A stretch of 33,743 nt of DNA from a bacterium (GCA_021163745.1 JAGGTM010000044.1:1-33743); one strand, 5' to 3'. Positions 1 through 7,876 are shown, numbered from the stretch's first letter. Program-made: numbers and translations. The notes: a model not told the origin generated them from the sequence alone.

Positions 1-152
1 AATATATTTTTAAAATTCTTTAGCAGTAATAGAAAAAAGCCTAAAACTAAAATCAAGTTCGGGAAAACACTATCAATAACAAACAAAGGAAACACACTAA
101 CCTGCAAAATATATGCTAAAAAAATAATCGGGAAAATAATGAAAGTAGTCAT
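1..152 (-). CDS. mreD: MreD, rod-shape membrane protein (partial, N-terminus only)
   Basis: The first 50 codons of a gene that runs off the left edge. The start is ATG at 152. The peptide begins MTTFIIFPIIFLAYILQ and is almost wholly hydrophobic, with a first membrane span at about residues 3-20 and a second from about residue 33. This fits MreD, the multi-pass membrane partner of MreC, and it lies directly downstream of mreC on the same strand, the canonical mreBCD order. MreD helps couple the MreB cytoskeleton to peptidoglycan synthesis. Identification leans on position as much as on sequence because MreD is poorly conserved. There is no clear Shine-Dalgarno, and a hairpin (222-259) lies between it and mreC. 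Confidence 0.75.
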   Translation of the reverse strand, partial: MTTFIIFPIIFLAYILQVSVFPLFVIDSVFPNLILVLGFFLLLLKNFKNI

Positions 153-221
153 GATTAGAGTTCTGTTTTCTTTTTTAGCTTATAAAGGAAGGTTTCTATC
201 TTTTAAAAGAATGTGATCCCT

Positions 222-259
222 CCCCGCCTAAATTTTTCTTTGAAAAAACTTAGGCGGGG
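222..259. repeat. Hairpin between mreC and mreD
   Basis: Perfect 10-bp arms CCCCGCCTAA / TTAGGCGGGG, extended after one mismatch by T-rich and A-rich inner arms. No U-run follows on the minus strand, so it is a weak terminator candidate; it may attenuate mreC-mreD read-through. Its GC-rich end plus AAGTTTT-like inner part resembles the hairpins at 1395-1425, 13041-13075 and 15807-15877. Confidence 0.6.
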
Positions 260-263
260 AATA

Positions 264-1070
264 TTAAGAAGAGGGTATTATAACAAATACATTTTCCAAT
301 TTATAAAAACAAACTGGTGAACTTACTTCTATCTGTTGAAAAACACGGGCATGCGAAGAAAAAATATTCTCTATTTTCCCCACCAGCAATCCTCTAGGAA
401 ATATAGAATCCAGACCAGATGTAATTACAGTCTCATTTTTGGAAACCTTTTCTTTAACGGGCACCAAATCAAGAAACAACTTTGCCCCATCCCCTCTCAG
501 AAGAGCAGGGATCCTTGATTCCTGAGTCATAACACTAACCTTTGAACTAGGGTCAATTATCAGAATAACTTCACAAGAATGAGAGAAACATTTTCTTGTT
601 TTTCCTATCAAAATATTACCGCCAATGATAACAGGCATATTCTTTTTTACCCCGTCTGAAACTCCCTTATCTATAAGAATAAATCTATTTAAACTTTGGA
701 GCCCATACCCTATAACTCTTGAAAAGATCAGTTTTTGTTCCTCTTCGCGTTCTATGTTTAACTGTTTTTTTAAAAATATATTTTCTTTCTCCAGTTCTTT
801 TAATCTTGTTACTTCTCCCTTTAGTTTTAAATTCTCTAACCTTAAACTCTGATTTTCGTGATATACTCTTTTTGCAAAACAAACCCAAGAAATAAAATCA
901 TCTATACTAAGACCAACTTTATAAACATATCCTTGAACTGGAGAAACTACTTTATAAAAGAAATTCTTTGGTAAACTCAATGCTCCCAAAAAATTTAAAA
1001 AAATAAGCCCGAGAACTATGGCTGTCAAAATTATGGGTTTGAAAAATTTCTTGAAATTAAATGAAAACAT
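264..1070 (-). CDS. mreC: MreC, rod-shape-determining protein
   Basis: A 268-aa protein with ATG start at 1070. It has a short cytoplasmic N-terminus, one membrane span (about residues 12-32), a charged coiled coil (about 68-105, rich in LKLKGEVTRLKELEKEN-like heptads) and a beta-rich extracytoplasmic domain with the family-typical ILIGK, VILIIDPSSKVSVM and TSGLDSIFPRGLLVGKI stretches. MreC is the periplasmic/extracellular scaffold that binds cell-wall synthases and MreD. It is downstream of mreB (1461-2516) and upstream of mreD, but a 390-bp repeat island separates it from mreB, which is unusual for this operon. Length and domain order are normal for the family. Confidence 0.93.
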   Translation of the reverse strand: MFSFNFKKFFKPIILTAIVLGLIFLNFLGALSLPKNFFYKVVSPVQGYVYKVGLSIDDFISWVCFAKRVYHENQSLRLENLKLKGEVTRLKELEKENIFLKKQLNIEREEEQKLIFSRVIGYGLQSLNRFILIDKGVSDGVKKNMPVIIGGNILIGKTRKCFSHSCEVILIIDPSSKVSVMTQESRIPALLRGDGAKLFLDLVPVKEKVSKNETVITSGLDSIFPRGLLVGKIENIFSSHARVFQQIEVSSPVCFYKLENVFVIIPSS

Positions 1071-1115
1071 TATTCAAAAAGTCAAATCTCAAAACTCCCG
1101 CTCCAAAGGAGCGAG

Positions 1116-1160
1116 GCTCGCCCAGCCCTACTTTTGGAACAAAAGTAGGGCTGGGCGAGC
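1116..1160. repeat. 20-bp perfect inverted repeat
   Basis: Arms 1116-1135 and 1141-1160 (GCTCGCCCAGCC...) are perfectly complementary around a 5-nt loop GGAAC. A related but different hairpin with the same CCCA.C...G.TGGG edges lies at 12837-12871 in another island. Confidence 0.85.
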
Positions 1161-1224
1161 AAAACTCAAATCCAAATCTTAAATCTCAAAACAAATTTAA
1201 GCTCAAAGCTCAAAGTGCAAAGTG

Positions 1225-1256
1225 CCCCGAAAGAAAGCCTGCGGCTTTCTACGGGG
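1225..1256. repeat. 32-nt CCCCG/CGGGG palindrome, copy 1
   Basis: Stem CCCCG..AGAAAGCC with loop TGC and arm GGCTTTCT..CGGGG, one bulge. Flanked by CAAAGTGCAAAGTG on the left and CAAAGCTAAAGCGTAAAGC on the right. Other copies: 12937-12968, 13282-13313 (reverse, degenerate), 22254-22285 (reverse), 30791-30822. Confidence 0.85.
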
Positions 1257-1394
1257 CAAGCAAAGCTAAAGCGTAAAGCTTAAAGCTAAAAAAGAAAAAT
1301 TTCGCTTTGCGCTTTGATTTGTAGTTTTGCGCTTTGCGCTTTGCGCTAAAATTAGTTTTGAATTTCAAACATTTGAATTTTGAATTTGCCTGCC

Positions 1395-1425
1395 CACCTA
1401 AGTTTTGTAAAACAAAACTTGGGCG
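1395..1425. repeat. AAGTTTTGT/ACAAAACTT hairpin
   Basis: Arms of 14 nt with three mismatches around a 3-nt loop; CCTAAGTTTTGT pairs with ACAAAACTTGGG. Same family as 13041-13075 and the outer stem at 15807-15877. Confidence 0.65.
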
Positions 1426-1460
1426 AGTAAAGGATTTGTAATTTGTGCTTTGGGATTTAA

Positions 1461-2516
1461 TCATCCTTGTGGAGGTTCTTCGTGCTCTGTACTAACTAAA
1501 ACATCTCTCAACGCTTCTATATCCTCAAGTACAACTCCCGTTCCCCTTGCTACAGCAGTTAATGGATCTTCTGCAATTTTAACAGGCATTTCAGTTTGTT
1601 CTCTTATTAATTTATCTAAGTTTCTCAGTAAGCTTCCTCCACCTACCAAAATAATCCCTTTTTCCATAATATCTGATACCAACTCTGGAGGAGTTTCTTC
1701 AATTGCCGACTTAATAGTATTGACAAGTGTTTTAATAGAACGACTCATTGCCTTACGAACATCCTCGTCTGTTAGGATTATCTCTTTTGGCAAACCGCTT
1801 ACTAAATCTCTTCCTCTTACAACAATATCTAAATTATTTTCCAACGGATATGCAGATCCAATCTTTATTTTTACATCTTCGGCAGTCCTTTCTCCTAAAA
1901 GCAAGTTAAATTCTTCTCTGGCATATTGAACAATATCCTCATTCAATTTGTCTCCCGCTATTCTCAAACTTTTGTTTACTACAATTCCACCCAAAGAAAT
2001 TACAGCCACTTCTGTAGTACCTCCCCCTATATCAACAATCATATTCCCAGCGGGTTCCTGAACGGGGAGGCGCGCGCCAATTGCACCTGCCATTGGCTCT
2101 TCAATTAAATACACCTCCCTTCCCCCTGCATTTTTAACTGCATCCTCAACCGCTCTTTTTTCAACTTCAGTAACGCCGGAAGGAATTCCAATAACTACTC
2201 TGGGACGAGGTAAAATAGAAAGTGTCTCTCTATGAACTTTATCAATAAAATATTTAAGCATTTGTTCGGTAACTTCAAATTCCGAAACTACACCTCCCAC
2301 TAATGGTCTAGAGGCAACTATATGAGACGGGGTCTTGCCCACCATTTTTTTTGCCTGTTCTCCGATGGCCAAAACCTGCCCGGTTTTCTGATTAATTGCC
2401 ACAACCGATGGTTCATTTATTACAATCCCTCTTCCTCTTACATAAACCAAACTATTAGCAGTTCCCAAGTCAATACCTATATCTTTAGAAAATATGCCAA
2501 ATATTTTTGTAATCAT
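1461..2516 (-). CDS. mreB: MreB, bacterial actin (copy in mreBCD cluster)
   Basis: A 351-aa actin-fold ATPase; ATG at 2516. It shows phosphate-1 loop IGIDLGTANSLVYV (residues 13-26), the catalytic region LIEEPMAGAIGA (137-148), phosphate-2 loop VDIGGGTTEVAV (161-172) and the adenosine motif LVGGGSLLRNL near the C-terminus. MreB polymerises on the inner membrane and directs elongation-type wall synthesis with MreC and MreD, encoded just downstream. The N-terminal MITKIFGIFSKD may be the membrane-binding amphipathic helix. The tail carries an extra acidic STEHEEPPQG stretch. A second, clearly paralogous MreB is encoded at 11746-12753. The start codon is preceded by an A/T-rich leader without a clear Shine-Dalgarno. 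Confidence 0.97.
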   Translation of the reverse strand: MITKIFGIFSKDIGIDLGTANSLVYVRGRGIVINEPSVVAINQKTGQVLAIGEQAKKMVGKTPSHIVASRPLVGGVVSEFEVTEQMLKYFIDKVHRETLSILPRPRVVIGIPSGVTEVEKRAVEDAVKNAGGREVYLIEEPMAGAIGARLPVQEPAGNMIVDIGGGTTEVAVISLGGIVVNKSLRIAGDKLNEDIVQYAREEFNLLLGERTAEDVKIKIGSAYPLENNLDIVVRGRDLVSGLPKEIILTDEDVRKAMSRSIKTLVNTIKSAIEETPPELVSDIMEKGIILVGGGSLLRNLDKLIREQTEMPVKIAEDPLTAVARGTGVVLEDIEALRDVLVSTEHEEPPQG

Positions 2517-2650
2517 AAAACAAAATTAATTCTAAATTTTCAACTTTCAAGTGAATTAAGAAATCAAATTATTAAAAATTATTTGAAATATATGATTAAA
2601 GACTAAAACGCGATTTTCAATCCCGCACCGTAGCCATAATCTTTATTCAT

Positions 2651-3892
2651 TTAGAATCTAAATTTCGAGACGATACTATCGATCTTTACTAATTCCGCCT
2701 TATCTTCATCTCTCCTCTTAACCTCCACACATCCCTTAGATAAAGTCCTTTTGCTTACCACAACCCTATAAGGTATTCCTATCAAATCCGCCTCCGCAAA
2801 CTTTTCTCCGGGAGATTTATCTGTTCTGTCATCGTACAACACTTCTATGTTATTTTTCTTAAAATCTCTGTAAATTTTATCGCTTATTTTTTCTATTGCT
2901 TCTTTGTCTTCTAACTTTATTAAGTGCACAGCGTAAGGAGCAACCTCTTCTGGCCAAATAATTCCGTTTTCATCATTATTTGTTTCCACTATTGCACCCA
3001 TTAACCTCCCTAAGCCAATCCCATAACATCCCATTATAACCGTTTTATTCTTCCCATTTTCATCTTTGAAGGTAAGATTAAATGCCTTGGAGTATTTAAT
3101 TCCGAGTTTAAAAATATTTCCCACCTCTATTGCATTTTTCTTAACAAAATTATTATTTCCGCAAACAGGACATCGGTTAAATTCTGATTTTACCTCTTTA
3201 TTAATAGCAAAGTCGCATTCGGAGCAAATGTGAATAGTATCTTCTCCCGCCGAACAAATGGTCTGAAATTCGTGAGAATAATCAGAGAAAGTTCCTCCGG
3301 AAGCCAAAGTTAAATAGGTAAACGGGAGAACACCGCATCTCTCAAAAATTTTGAAATAAGCATTTTTTACCCTCTCATAATAATTATCTAAATCGCTCTT
3401 TGAATAATGAAAGGAATAAAGATCCTTCATTATAAATTCCTTTGTCCTCAAAATTCCAGATTTTGGCCTTAACTCATCGCGCATTTTTACCTGAATTTGA
3501 TAAACGTATTTTGGCAAATCTCTGTAGGAAGAAATAACCTTTTTAGCCAAAGGGGTAATTATTTCCTCATGAGTCCAAGACAAAGCATACTCTTTGTCAG
3601 ACTGGGACTTTAATTTAAATATTTCTTTAATGCCCCATCTATTTGTCTTCTCCCAAAACTCTTTTGGATGTAAAGCAATCAAGTAAACTTCTTGAGCATC
3701 TATATTATTCATTTCTTCTCTTATAATGTCTTCAATTTTTTTATGCACTCTGTAACCCAAAGGCAAAAAATTGTAAAGACCTGAAGAAACTTTATCTATA
3801 AAACCGGCGCGAATTAATAGTTTAGCGCTCACGCTCTTTTCGTCTTTGGGTGCTTCTTTTAGTGTTTTTGAAAAAAGTTTTGATTGCCTCAT
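2651..3892 (-). CDS. proS: Prolyl-tRNA synthetase, short form lacking the editing insertion
   Basis: A class II aminoacyl-tRNA synthetase that charges tRNA-Pro. ATG at 3892 is preferred to a TTG two codons upstream. Motif 2 is seen in MRDELRPKSGILRTKEFIMKD and motif 3 in GIGLGRLMGAIVE; the C-terminal anticodon domain has VLYDDRTDKSPGEKFAEADLIG. The protein is 413 aa, whereas bacterial-type ProRS is usually about 570 aa. The missing part is the INS editing domain normally placed between motifs 2 and 3: here CSECDFAINKEV runs after a few residues into CPVCG and then IEVGNIFKLG. The two CxxC pairs could form a small zinc knuckle. Its start is embedded in repeat-type sequence (3893-4014), with no visible Shine-Dalgarno. 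Confidence 0.95.
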   Translation of the reverse strand: MRQSKLFSKTLKEAPKDEKSVSAKLLIRAGFIDKVSSGLYNFLPLGYRVHKKIEDIIREEMNNIDAQEVYLIALHPKEFWEKTNRWGIKEIFKLKSQSDKEYALSWTHEEIITPLAKKVISSYRDLPKYVYQIQVKMRDELRPKSGILRTKEFIMKDLYSFHYSKSDLDNYYERVKNAYFKIFERCGVLPFTYLTLASGGTFSDYSHEFQTICSAGEDTIHICSECDFAINKEVKSEFNRCPVCGNNNFVKKNAIEVGNIFKLGIKYSKAFNLTFKDENGKNKTVIMGCYGIGLGRLMGAIVETNNDENGIIWPEEVAPYAVHLIKLEDKEAIEKISDKIYRDFKKNNIEVLYDDRTDKSPGEKFAEADLIGIPYRVVVSKRTLSKGCVEVKRRDEDKAELVKIDSIVSKFRF

Positions 3893-4014
3893 AGACAAAG
3901 CTCAAAACTCAAAGCGCAAAGCTCAAAACTACAACTCAAAGCGCAAAGCGAAATTTTCTTTTTCAGCTTTGAGTTTTACGCTGTAGCTTTGTGCTAAAGA
4001 TGTAATGTCCGGGC
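3893..4014. repeat. Intergenic repeat island 2 (rseP-proS gap)
   Basis: About 120 bp of GCGCAAAGCTCAAAACT words facing their own inverse (ACTCAAAGC / GCTTTGAGT), so the stretch can fold on itself. It shares, inverted, the AAAGAAAA-TTTCGCTTTGCG core found at 1284-1317. It covers the region where proS leader and ribosome-binding signals would lie. Confidence 0.75.
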
Positions 4015-5094
4015 TTAAAAAAACCTCAAAATATCTCTATAAGTAACTATAATCATCAAAATAATCAAAATAGCAAAGCCAATAGAATGTGCTATTTTCT
4101 CTGCTCTTTCACTTACCGGCTTCCCTTTTATTTTTTCTATAATAAGAAACAAAAGCCGCCCTCCATCCAATGCCGGGAAGGGAAGAATGTTTATAATTGC
4201 TAAATTTATAGAAATAAAAGCAGTTAATTGAAGCAGATAAATGAAGCCCAACTTTGCCGCTTTTTCTGTGATGACAAAAATCCCCACGGGACCGGCAATT
4301 TCACCTATAAGTTTACCAGTAGTAATAAGTTCTACAAATATTTTTACAAGTACAGAAAAAATAATATAAATCAGATTTATTGTTTCTTTTATCCCCATAA
4401 ATATCGCTTTGTGAATTGGATAAAAAACAGTACCCACTCTAGTAAGTCCTACTCCCATAGCTCCTTGATTTTGCGGCGGATTTTCCCTAGGGATTAATTT
4501 CTTTTCCAGAATATTATCTCCTCTTTTTATGGTTACAATAACCTCTTCTCCCTTGTATTTATTAACAAACTCCTGAACTTGCTCGACTTTAGTAACATTC
4601 AACTTATCATCTTCTTTTCTTAATTGAATAATTGAATCTCCTGTTGCAATTCCCGCTTTTTCTGCCGGAGAATTATGGGATACAGAAACAATTTTAACTT
4701 CAGCACTTTTTACATTTACAGCAGTGTCTTCTATAGACTGCGGCAATCCAATGCTATACCCAATAGAAAGCAAGACAACTGCCAAAACAAGATTCATAAT
4801 AACTCCCGCAGATAAAACTGCTGCTCTGGTTAAAGTGCTCTTGCTAGAAAAAGAACGGTCGTCATTTCTCCCTTCTCCTCCCTCTCCGTAAATTTTCACG
4901 AATCCGCCTACCGGAAATAAATTTAAAGAATAAATAGTTTCTCCCCTCTTAATTCCAAAAATTCTTGGAGGAAAACCAAACCCAAATTCATCTACTCTTA
5001 TTCCGGATTTTTTTGCCGCATAAAAATGCCCAAATTCATGAACAAAAATAAGCAAACTAAGTATTATAATAAAAACTAATATATAAAAAACCAT
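4015..5094 (-). CDS. rseP: RseP-type site-2 intramembrane zinc metalloprotease
   Basis: A 359-aa multi-pass membrane protease. The zinc site HEFGH (residues 19-23) lies in the first membrane span and the second active-site motif is FPALDGGRLLF (LDG at about 309-311). A single PDZ domain lies between (about residues 125-205, with SHNSPAEKAGIATGDSII). The family cleaves membrane-bound anti-sigma factors or signal-peptide remnants; the substrate here is unknown. E. coli RseP has two PDZ domains, so one is the simpler form common in many phyla. It sits between frr and proS on the same strand, as in many bacteria where it belongs to an frr/uppS/cdsA/proS neighbourhood. Confidence 0.94.
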   Translation of the reverse strand: MVFYILVFIIILSLLIFVHEFGHFYAAKKSGIRVDEFGFGFPPRIFGIKRGETIYSLNLFPVGGFVKIYGEGGEGRNDDRSFSSKSTLTRAAVLSAGVIMNLVLAVVLLSIGYSIGLPQSIEDTAVNVKSAEVKIVSVSHNSPAEKAGIATGDSIIQLRKEDDKLNVTKVEQVQEFVNKYKGEEVIVTIKRGDNILEKKLIPRENPPQNQGAMGVGLTRVGTVFYPIHKAIFMGIKETINLIYIIFSVLVKIFVELITTGKLIGEIAGPVGIFVITEKAAKLGFIYLLQLTAFISINLAIINILPFPALDGGRLLFLIIEKIKGKPVSERAEKIAHSIGFAILIILMIIVTYRDILRFF

Positions 5095-5152
5095 AATTTA
5101 ATTTTTACTCCATACTACGGTTTTGCGACCACGGCACAGGGTAATGTGGATT

Positions 5153-5710
5153 TTATACATTAAGAATTTCCTTTTCTTTTCTTTCTGCTAACTCCTCAAC
5201 TTTTTTATTGTATTCATCTATAACTTCTTGAAGTTTATCTTTCCCTTTATATTTTTCATCTTCGGAAATTTTCCCGTCTCGATAAAGAGATTGGATCTCT
5301 TTCCATGCTTCTTCCCTTTGCATTCTGATGCTTACTCTCACCTCCTCTACTTTCTGGCTCAAAATTTTAGTTAAATTTTTCCTCTGTTCCTCATCCAATG
5401 GGGGAATAATTAAACGAATTATCTCTCCATCTATTACCGGATTTAAACCAAGCTTGGACTCCCGAATGGCTTTTTCAATATCTTTAATTATGCTCTTATC
5501 CCATGGATCTATCATTATAACTCTTGGCTGCGGGCAATTTATAGCCGCCAGTTGCCTTAATGGCATTTTAGAACCATAACATTCTACTTGGATATTTTCT
5601 ACCAATGACGGAGAAACCCTACCTGCTTGTAAAGTATTCAATTCATTTTTCAAGTACTCTACGGCTTTATCTAAATTTGGCTTGATTTTATTAATAATTT
5701 CCTGATACAT
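5153..5710 (-). CDS. frr: Ribosome recycling factor
   Basis: A 185-aa RRF of normal length. Characteristic segments are LNTLQAGRVSPSLVENIQVECYG, then LRQLAAINCPQPRVIMIDPWDKS, and the conserved RREEAWK-like helix (RMQREEAWKEIQSL). With EF-G it splits post-termination ribosomes. ATG at 5710. The gene begins 10 bp after the holB stop, so the two are probably co-transcribed; rseP and proS follow on the same strand. Confidence 0.97.
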   Translation of the reverse strand: MYQEIINKIKPNLDKAVEYLKNELNTLQAGRVSPSLVENIQVECYGSKMPLRQLAAINCPQPRVIMIDPWDKSIIKDIEKAIRESKLGLNPVIDGEIIRLIIPPLDEEQRKNLTKILSQKVEEVRVSIRMQREEAWKEIQSLYRDGKISEDEKYKGKDKLQEVIDEYNKKVEELAERKEKEILNV

Positions 5711-5720
5711 AAAATTAAAA

Positions 5721-6518
5721 TTATATTTCCAACATTAAATTCTCCAGAACCAATCTCGAGTTAATAGAAGAATTCATCAAAAGTAAACGAGCATTCTTTA
5801 TTTTAAGGATAATATCTCTTAATTTTCTTATACTGTAACTCACATTTACATTATTTTTGGTGCTATCTACCATAAATCCCTGACATCCAATTTTTTCAAA
5901 AAGGACATCTCTGAAAAATATAATCCAGTATCTCAAAATATTATTAGCATAAGAAACATCCTTTGCAATATTTTCGGCATATAATAATCTCTCATTCAAG
6001 TCCGAATTTAACAGATTTAAAATCTCATTAATGCTTTTTTTGTAAGTTTTATCATTTAAAATCTCTTTCTTCATTTCTGAAATAGAAGGATGTGGGAAAT
6101 TAATAACTTGCGAGCGAGAGACAATCGTAGGAAGCAAGAAATTGGGATAGGAGGTAATCAAAATTAAAATTGATTTTTCAGGCGGTTCTTCCAATGTTTT
6201 AAGCAAAGCATTTGAGGCCTCTTTTGTCATTGCCTCCGCATTGTTTATAATAGCAATTTTAAAATTGGATTTAAATGGGAATAAACTTAATTTATGAATT
6301 AATTCTCTTATGTGAGAAATCTCAATTGTGGGTGCATCAACTATGATAAGGTCGGGATGAAACTTATAAGGGTTGATTCCTAATATTTTTGCGAATTCCA
6401 AAGCAACTTTTCTTTTTCCTGTATTTTCAGGACCTTTGAATAAATAAGCATGGGAAATTTTGTCTTTTTCTATACTTTTTTTTAAAAACTCTATAATTTT
6501 TAAGTGTGATTTTTTCAT
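5721..6518 (-). CDS. holB: DNA polymerase III delta' subunit (clamp loader), short form
   Basis: About 265 aa from ATG 6518 (MKKSHLKIIEFLKKSI). The AAA+ fold is visible: HAYLFKGPENTGKRK is a degenerate P-loop, EASNALLKTLEEPPEKSILILIT is the hallmark box, and TIVSRSQVINF follows. Delta' is the stator of the sliding-clamp loader. The usual four-cysteine zinc module after the P-loop is absent, and the chain passes directly from FAKILGINPYK to HPDLIIVDAP. Longer starts at 6551 and 6590 are open but rejected: the longest would encode the terminator hairpin at 6569-6587, and a promoter -10 box (6542-6547) lies downstream of both. Confidence 0.9.
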   Translation of the reverse strand: MKKSHLKIIEFLKKSIEKDKISHAYLFKGPENTGKRKVALEFAKILGINPYKFHPDLIIVDAPTIEISHIRELIHKLSLFPFKSNFKIAIINNAEAMTKEASNALLKTLEEPPEKSILILITSYPNFLLPTIVSRSQVINFPHPSISEMKKEILNDKTYKKSINEILNLLNSDLNERLLYAENIAKDVSYANNILRYWIIFFRDVLFEKIGCQGFMVDSTKNNVNVSYSIRKLRDIILKIKNARLLLMNSSINSRLVLENLMLEI

Positions 6519-6541
6519 TTTTTTTAATTTTATTAATTTCA

Positions 6542-6569
6542 ATTCTACCATATTTTTGGAAAATAACAA
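6542..6569 (-). promoter_or_regulatory. Predicted holB promoter
   Basis: On the minus strand TTGTTA (6569-6564), 16-nt spacer, TAGAAT (6547-6542). It starts exactly at the foot of the terminator of the upstream gene and supports the 6518 start of holB. Confidence 0.45.
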
Positions 6570-6587
6570 GCGGCCCAAAGGGCCGCT
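6569..6587 (-). terminator. Hairpin terminator of the 429-aa gene
   Basis: Perfect 8-bp stem AGCGGCCC / GGGCCGCT with a 3-nt loop, followed on the minus strand by TTGTTATTTT. The TGA stop of the upstream gene touches the stem. Confidence 0.65.
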
Positions 6588-7876
6588 CAATTTATTCTTC
6601 TTAAATAGGGAATCTCTCTGCGCAGTTCATAACTGCGCAACTTTTTCTTTTTGGAGCCTAATTTATAAAATTCTAAAATCCATCCATTTTTTCTTCTTAC
6701 GGGTCTCATTTCTATAATATCTCCTATTGTGCAACAATTGCGTAGTTTCACTTCCAATCTTTTCCTACCTACTCGTCCTATGAAAAACACAGCATCCTTC
6801 TCCAATTTTTTCCTTATAGGAAAGAGGGGTATCTTGTCACTGCTCTTAATATAATCCTTAATGGATTGATTTAACTTGAAATTGTATAATATAAATTCTT
6901 TTCCTTTTCCTCCTTTCACAAAATATAATTTTCCATCCTCTAAAGATTTAAATATCCACCCATAATATTTAACAAACCTGAATTGCGATAAAGTTAATTC
7001 AGAACCAATCGGAGCACCGTCTTTACATACTCTGCCTTCTATAACGTTTCCCTTATATTTTCCGAGGAAGAATTTTTTTTCTCCTTTCCTATTTCTGCTC
7101 CTTACTTTAATTTTAATTCTGGGTATTTTTCTCTTTTTTTTAAACTTTCCTTCTGCTATAATTTTTACTACATACCTCCTATTTGAAATATTGGCGATTT
7201 CCTTAATTCCAGAAACCAGCAGAATCCCTAGTGTTCTTTTCACTCTTTTCCCCCAGAATGCTCCGGAAAAACTTCTGGAGACTAATCCAGTGTGCCAAAA
7301 CAAATAGAAAATCAACTTACATAATTCCTCTTCATTAAACTCGCCTAAAAATTTTTTCCAATATCTCATTTCATCATCTTTTTTCTTCCAAGGATTAAGA
7401 AGAATAAGAACCTGGGTCAGTATATCTATCATCTTCTTCTTATCTCTTTTTAACAGATAATTTAAAATAGCCCCTGTTCCTTCTCTGCTATATTTTTCTA
7501 TAAAACTCAATTTCCTTATTCCGTTCAAAAATAATTTACCTGGCTCCCTCAAAGATTTTTCAAACTCTTCTACTATTTCTTTCCATGTCTGACCTCGAAC
7601 CACCAGATTTTCTAATGCTTTCAGGGATACGCATGAAAATAATTCGGATGGAATTCCCAGTTTTCTTGCCCGATCGAATAATTTCTCTCTCTTTTTCTCT
7701 AAAAGATATTGTTCTTTTGATAATATCCTCAACTTATACCTTTTTTGAAGTATTTTAATGCTGTTTGGGTCTCCCTGTCTTGCTTTGTCTAATAATATCT
7801 TTCTTCTCTCTTTCTCTTTATCTAAAAACTCTTTAATCTTCGCACTGCTTCTATACATATCTTTAACTTTAAACAT
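6587..7876 (-). CDS. Unknown basic 429-aa protein
   Basis: Not recognised. The N-terminal third is charged and helical (KEFLDKEKERRKILLDKARQ, then EKKREKLFDRARKLGIP), the middle is helical with Trp-rich stretches (YWKKFLGEFNEEELCKLIFYLFWHTG), and from about residue 235 the chain is strongly basic and probably beta-rich (KKKRKIPRIKIKVRSRNRKG, WIFKSLEDGKLYFVKGGKG). This could suit nucleic-acid binding, but no catalytic motif is evident. The start (ATG 7876) is preceded by a near-perfect Shine-Dalgarno GGAGGTGAG, which stands out because most genes here have none. It begins 29 bp after a glycosyltransferase stop and ends in a hairpin terminator (6569-6587), so it closes that operon. Confidence 0.85.
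   Translation of the reverse strand: MFKVKDMYRSSAKIKEFLDKEKERRKILLDKARQGDPNSIKILQKRYKLRILSKEQYLLEKKREKLFDRARKLGIPSELFSCVSLKALENLVVRGQTWKEIVEEFEKSLREPGKLFLNGIRKLSFIEKYSREGTGAILNYLLKRDKKKMIDILTQVLILLNPWKKKDDEMRYWKKFLGEFNEEELCKLIFYLFWHTGLVSRSFSGAFWGKRVKRTLGILLVSGIKEIANISNRRYVVKIIAEGKFKKKRKIPRIKIKVRSRNRKGEKKFFLGKYKGNVIEGRVCKDGAPIGSELTLSQFRFVKYYGWIFKSLEDGKLYFVKGGKGKEFILYNFKLNQSIKDYIKSSDKIPLFPIRKKLEKDAVFFIGRVGRKRLEVKLRNCCTIGDIIEMRPVRRKNGWILEFYKLGSKKKKLRSYELRREIPYLRRIN

Larger units (their letters stand above)
1071..1460. repeat. Intergenic repeat island 1 (mreB-mreC gap)
   Basis: No credible gene in 390 bp. The stretch consists of CTCAAA/AAATCTCAAA and GCGCAAAGCTCAAAG-type words, a 20-bp perfect palindrome (1116-1160), a 32-nt palindrome (1225-1256), an AAAGAAAAATTTCGCTTTG core (around 1284-1317) shared in reverse orientation with 3935-3967, and a hairpin at 1395-1425. 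The same words recur in five other gaps of this window. Short ORFs here are made of repeat sequence. Confidence 0.85.

Noticed and set aside
222..259. Intrinsic terminator after mreC
   Set aside because: Strong stem but no U-run on the minus strand, and mreD follows in the same operon.
1061..1276. Plus-strand 71-codon ORF in the mreB-mreC gap (and minus-strand 1249-1464)
   Set aside because: Both are translations of repeat words and palindromes; composition follows the repeats and neither resembles a protein.
6519..6590. Longer N-terminus for holB
   Set aside because: It would encode the terminator hairpin, and the predicted promoter lies inside it.
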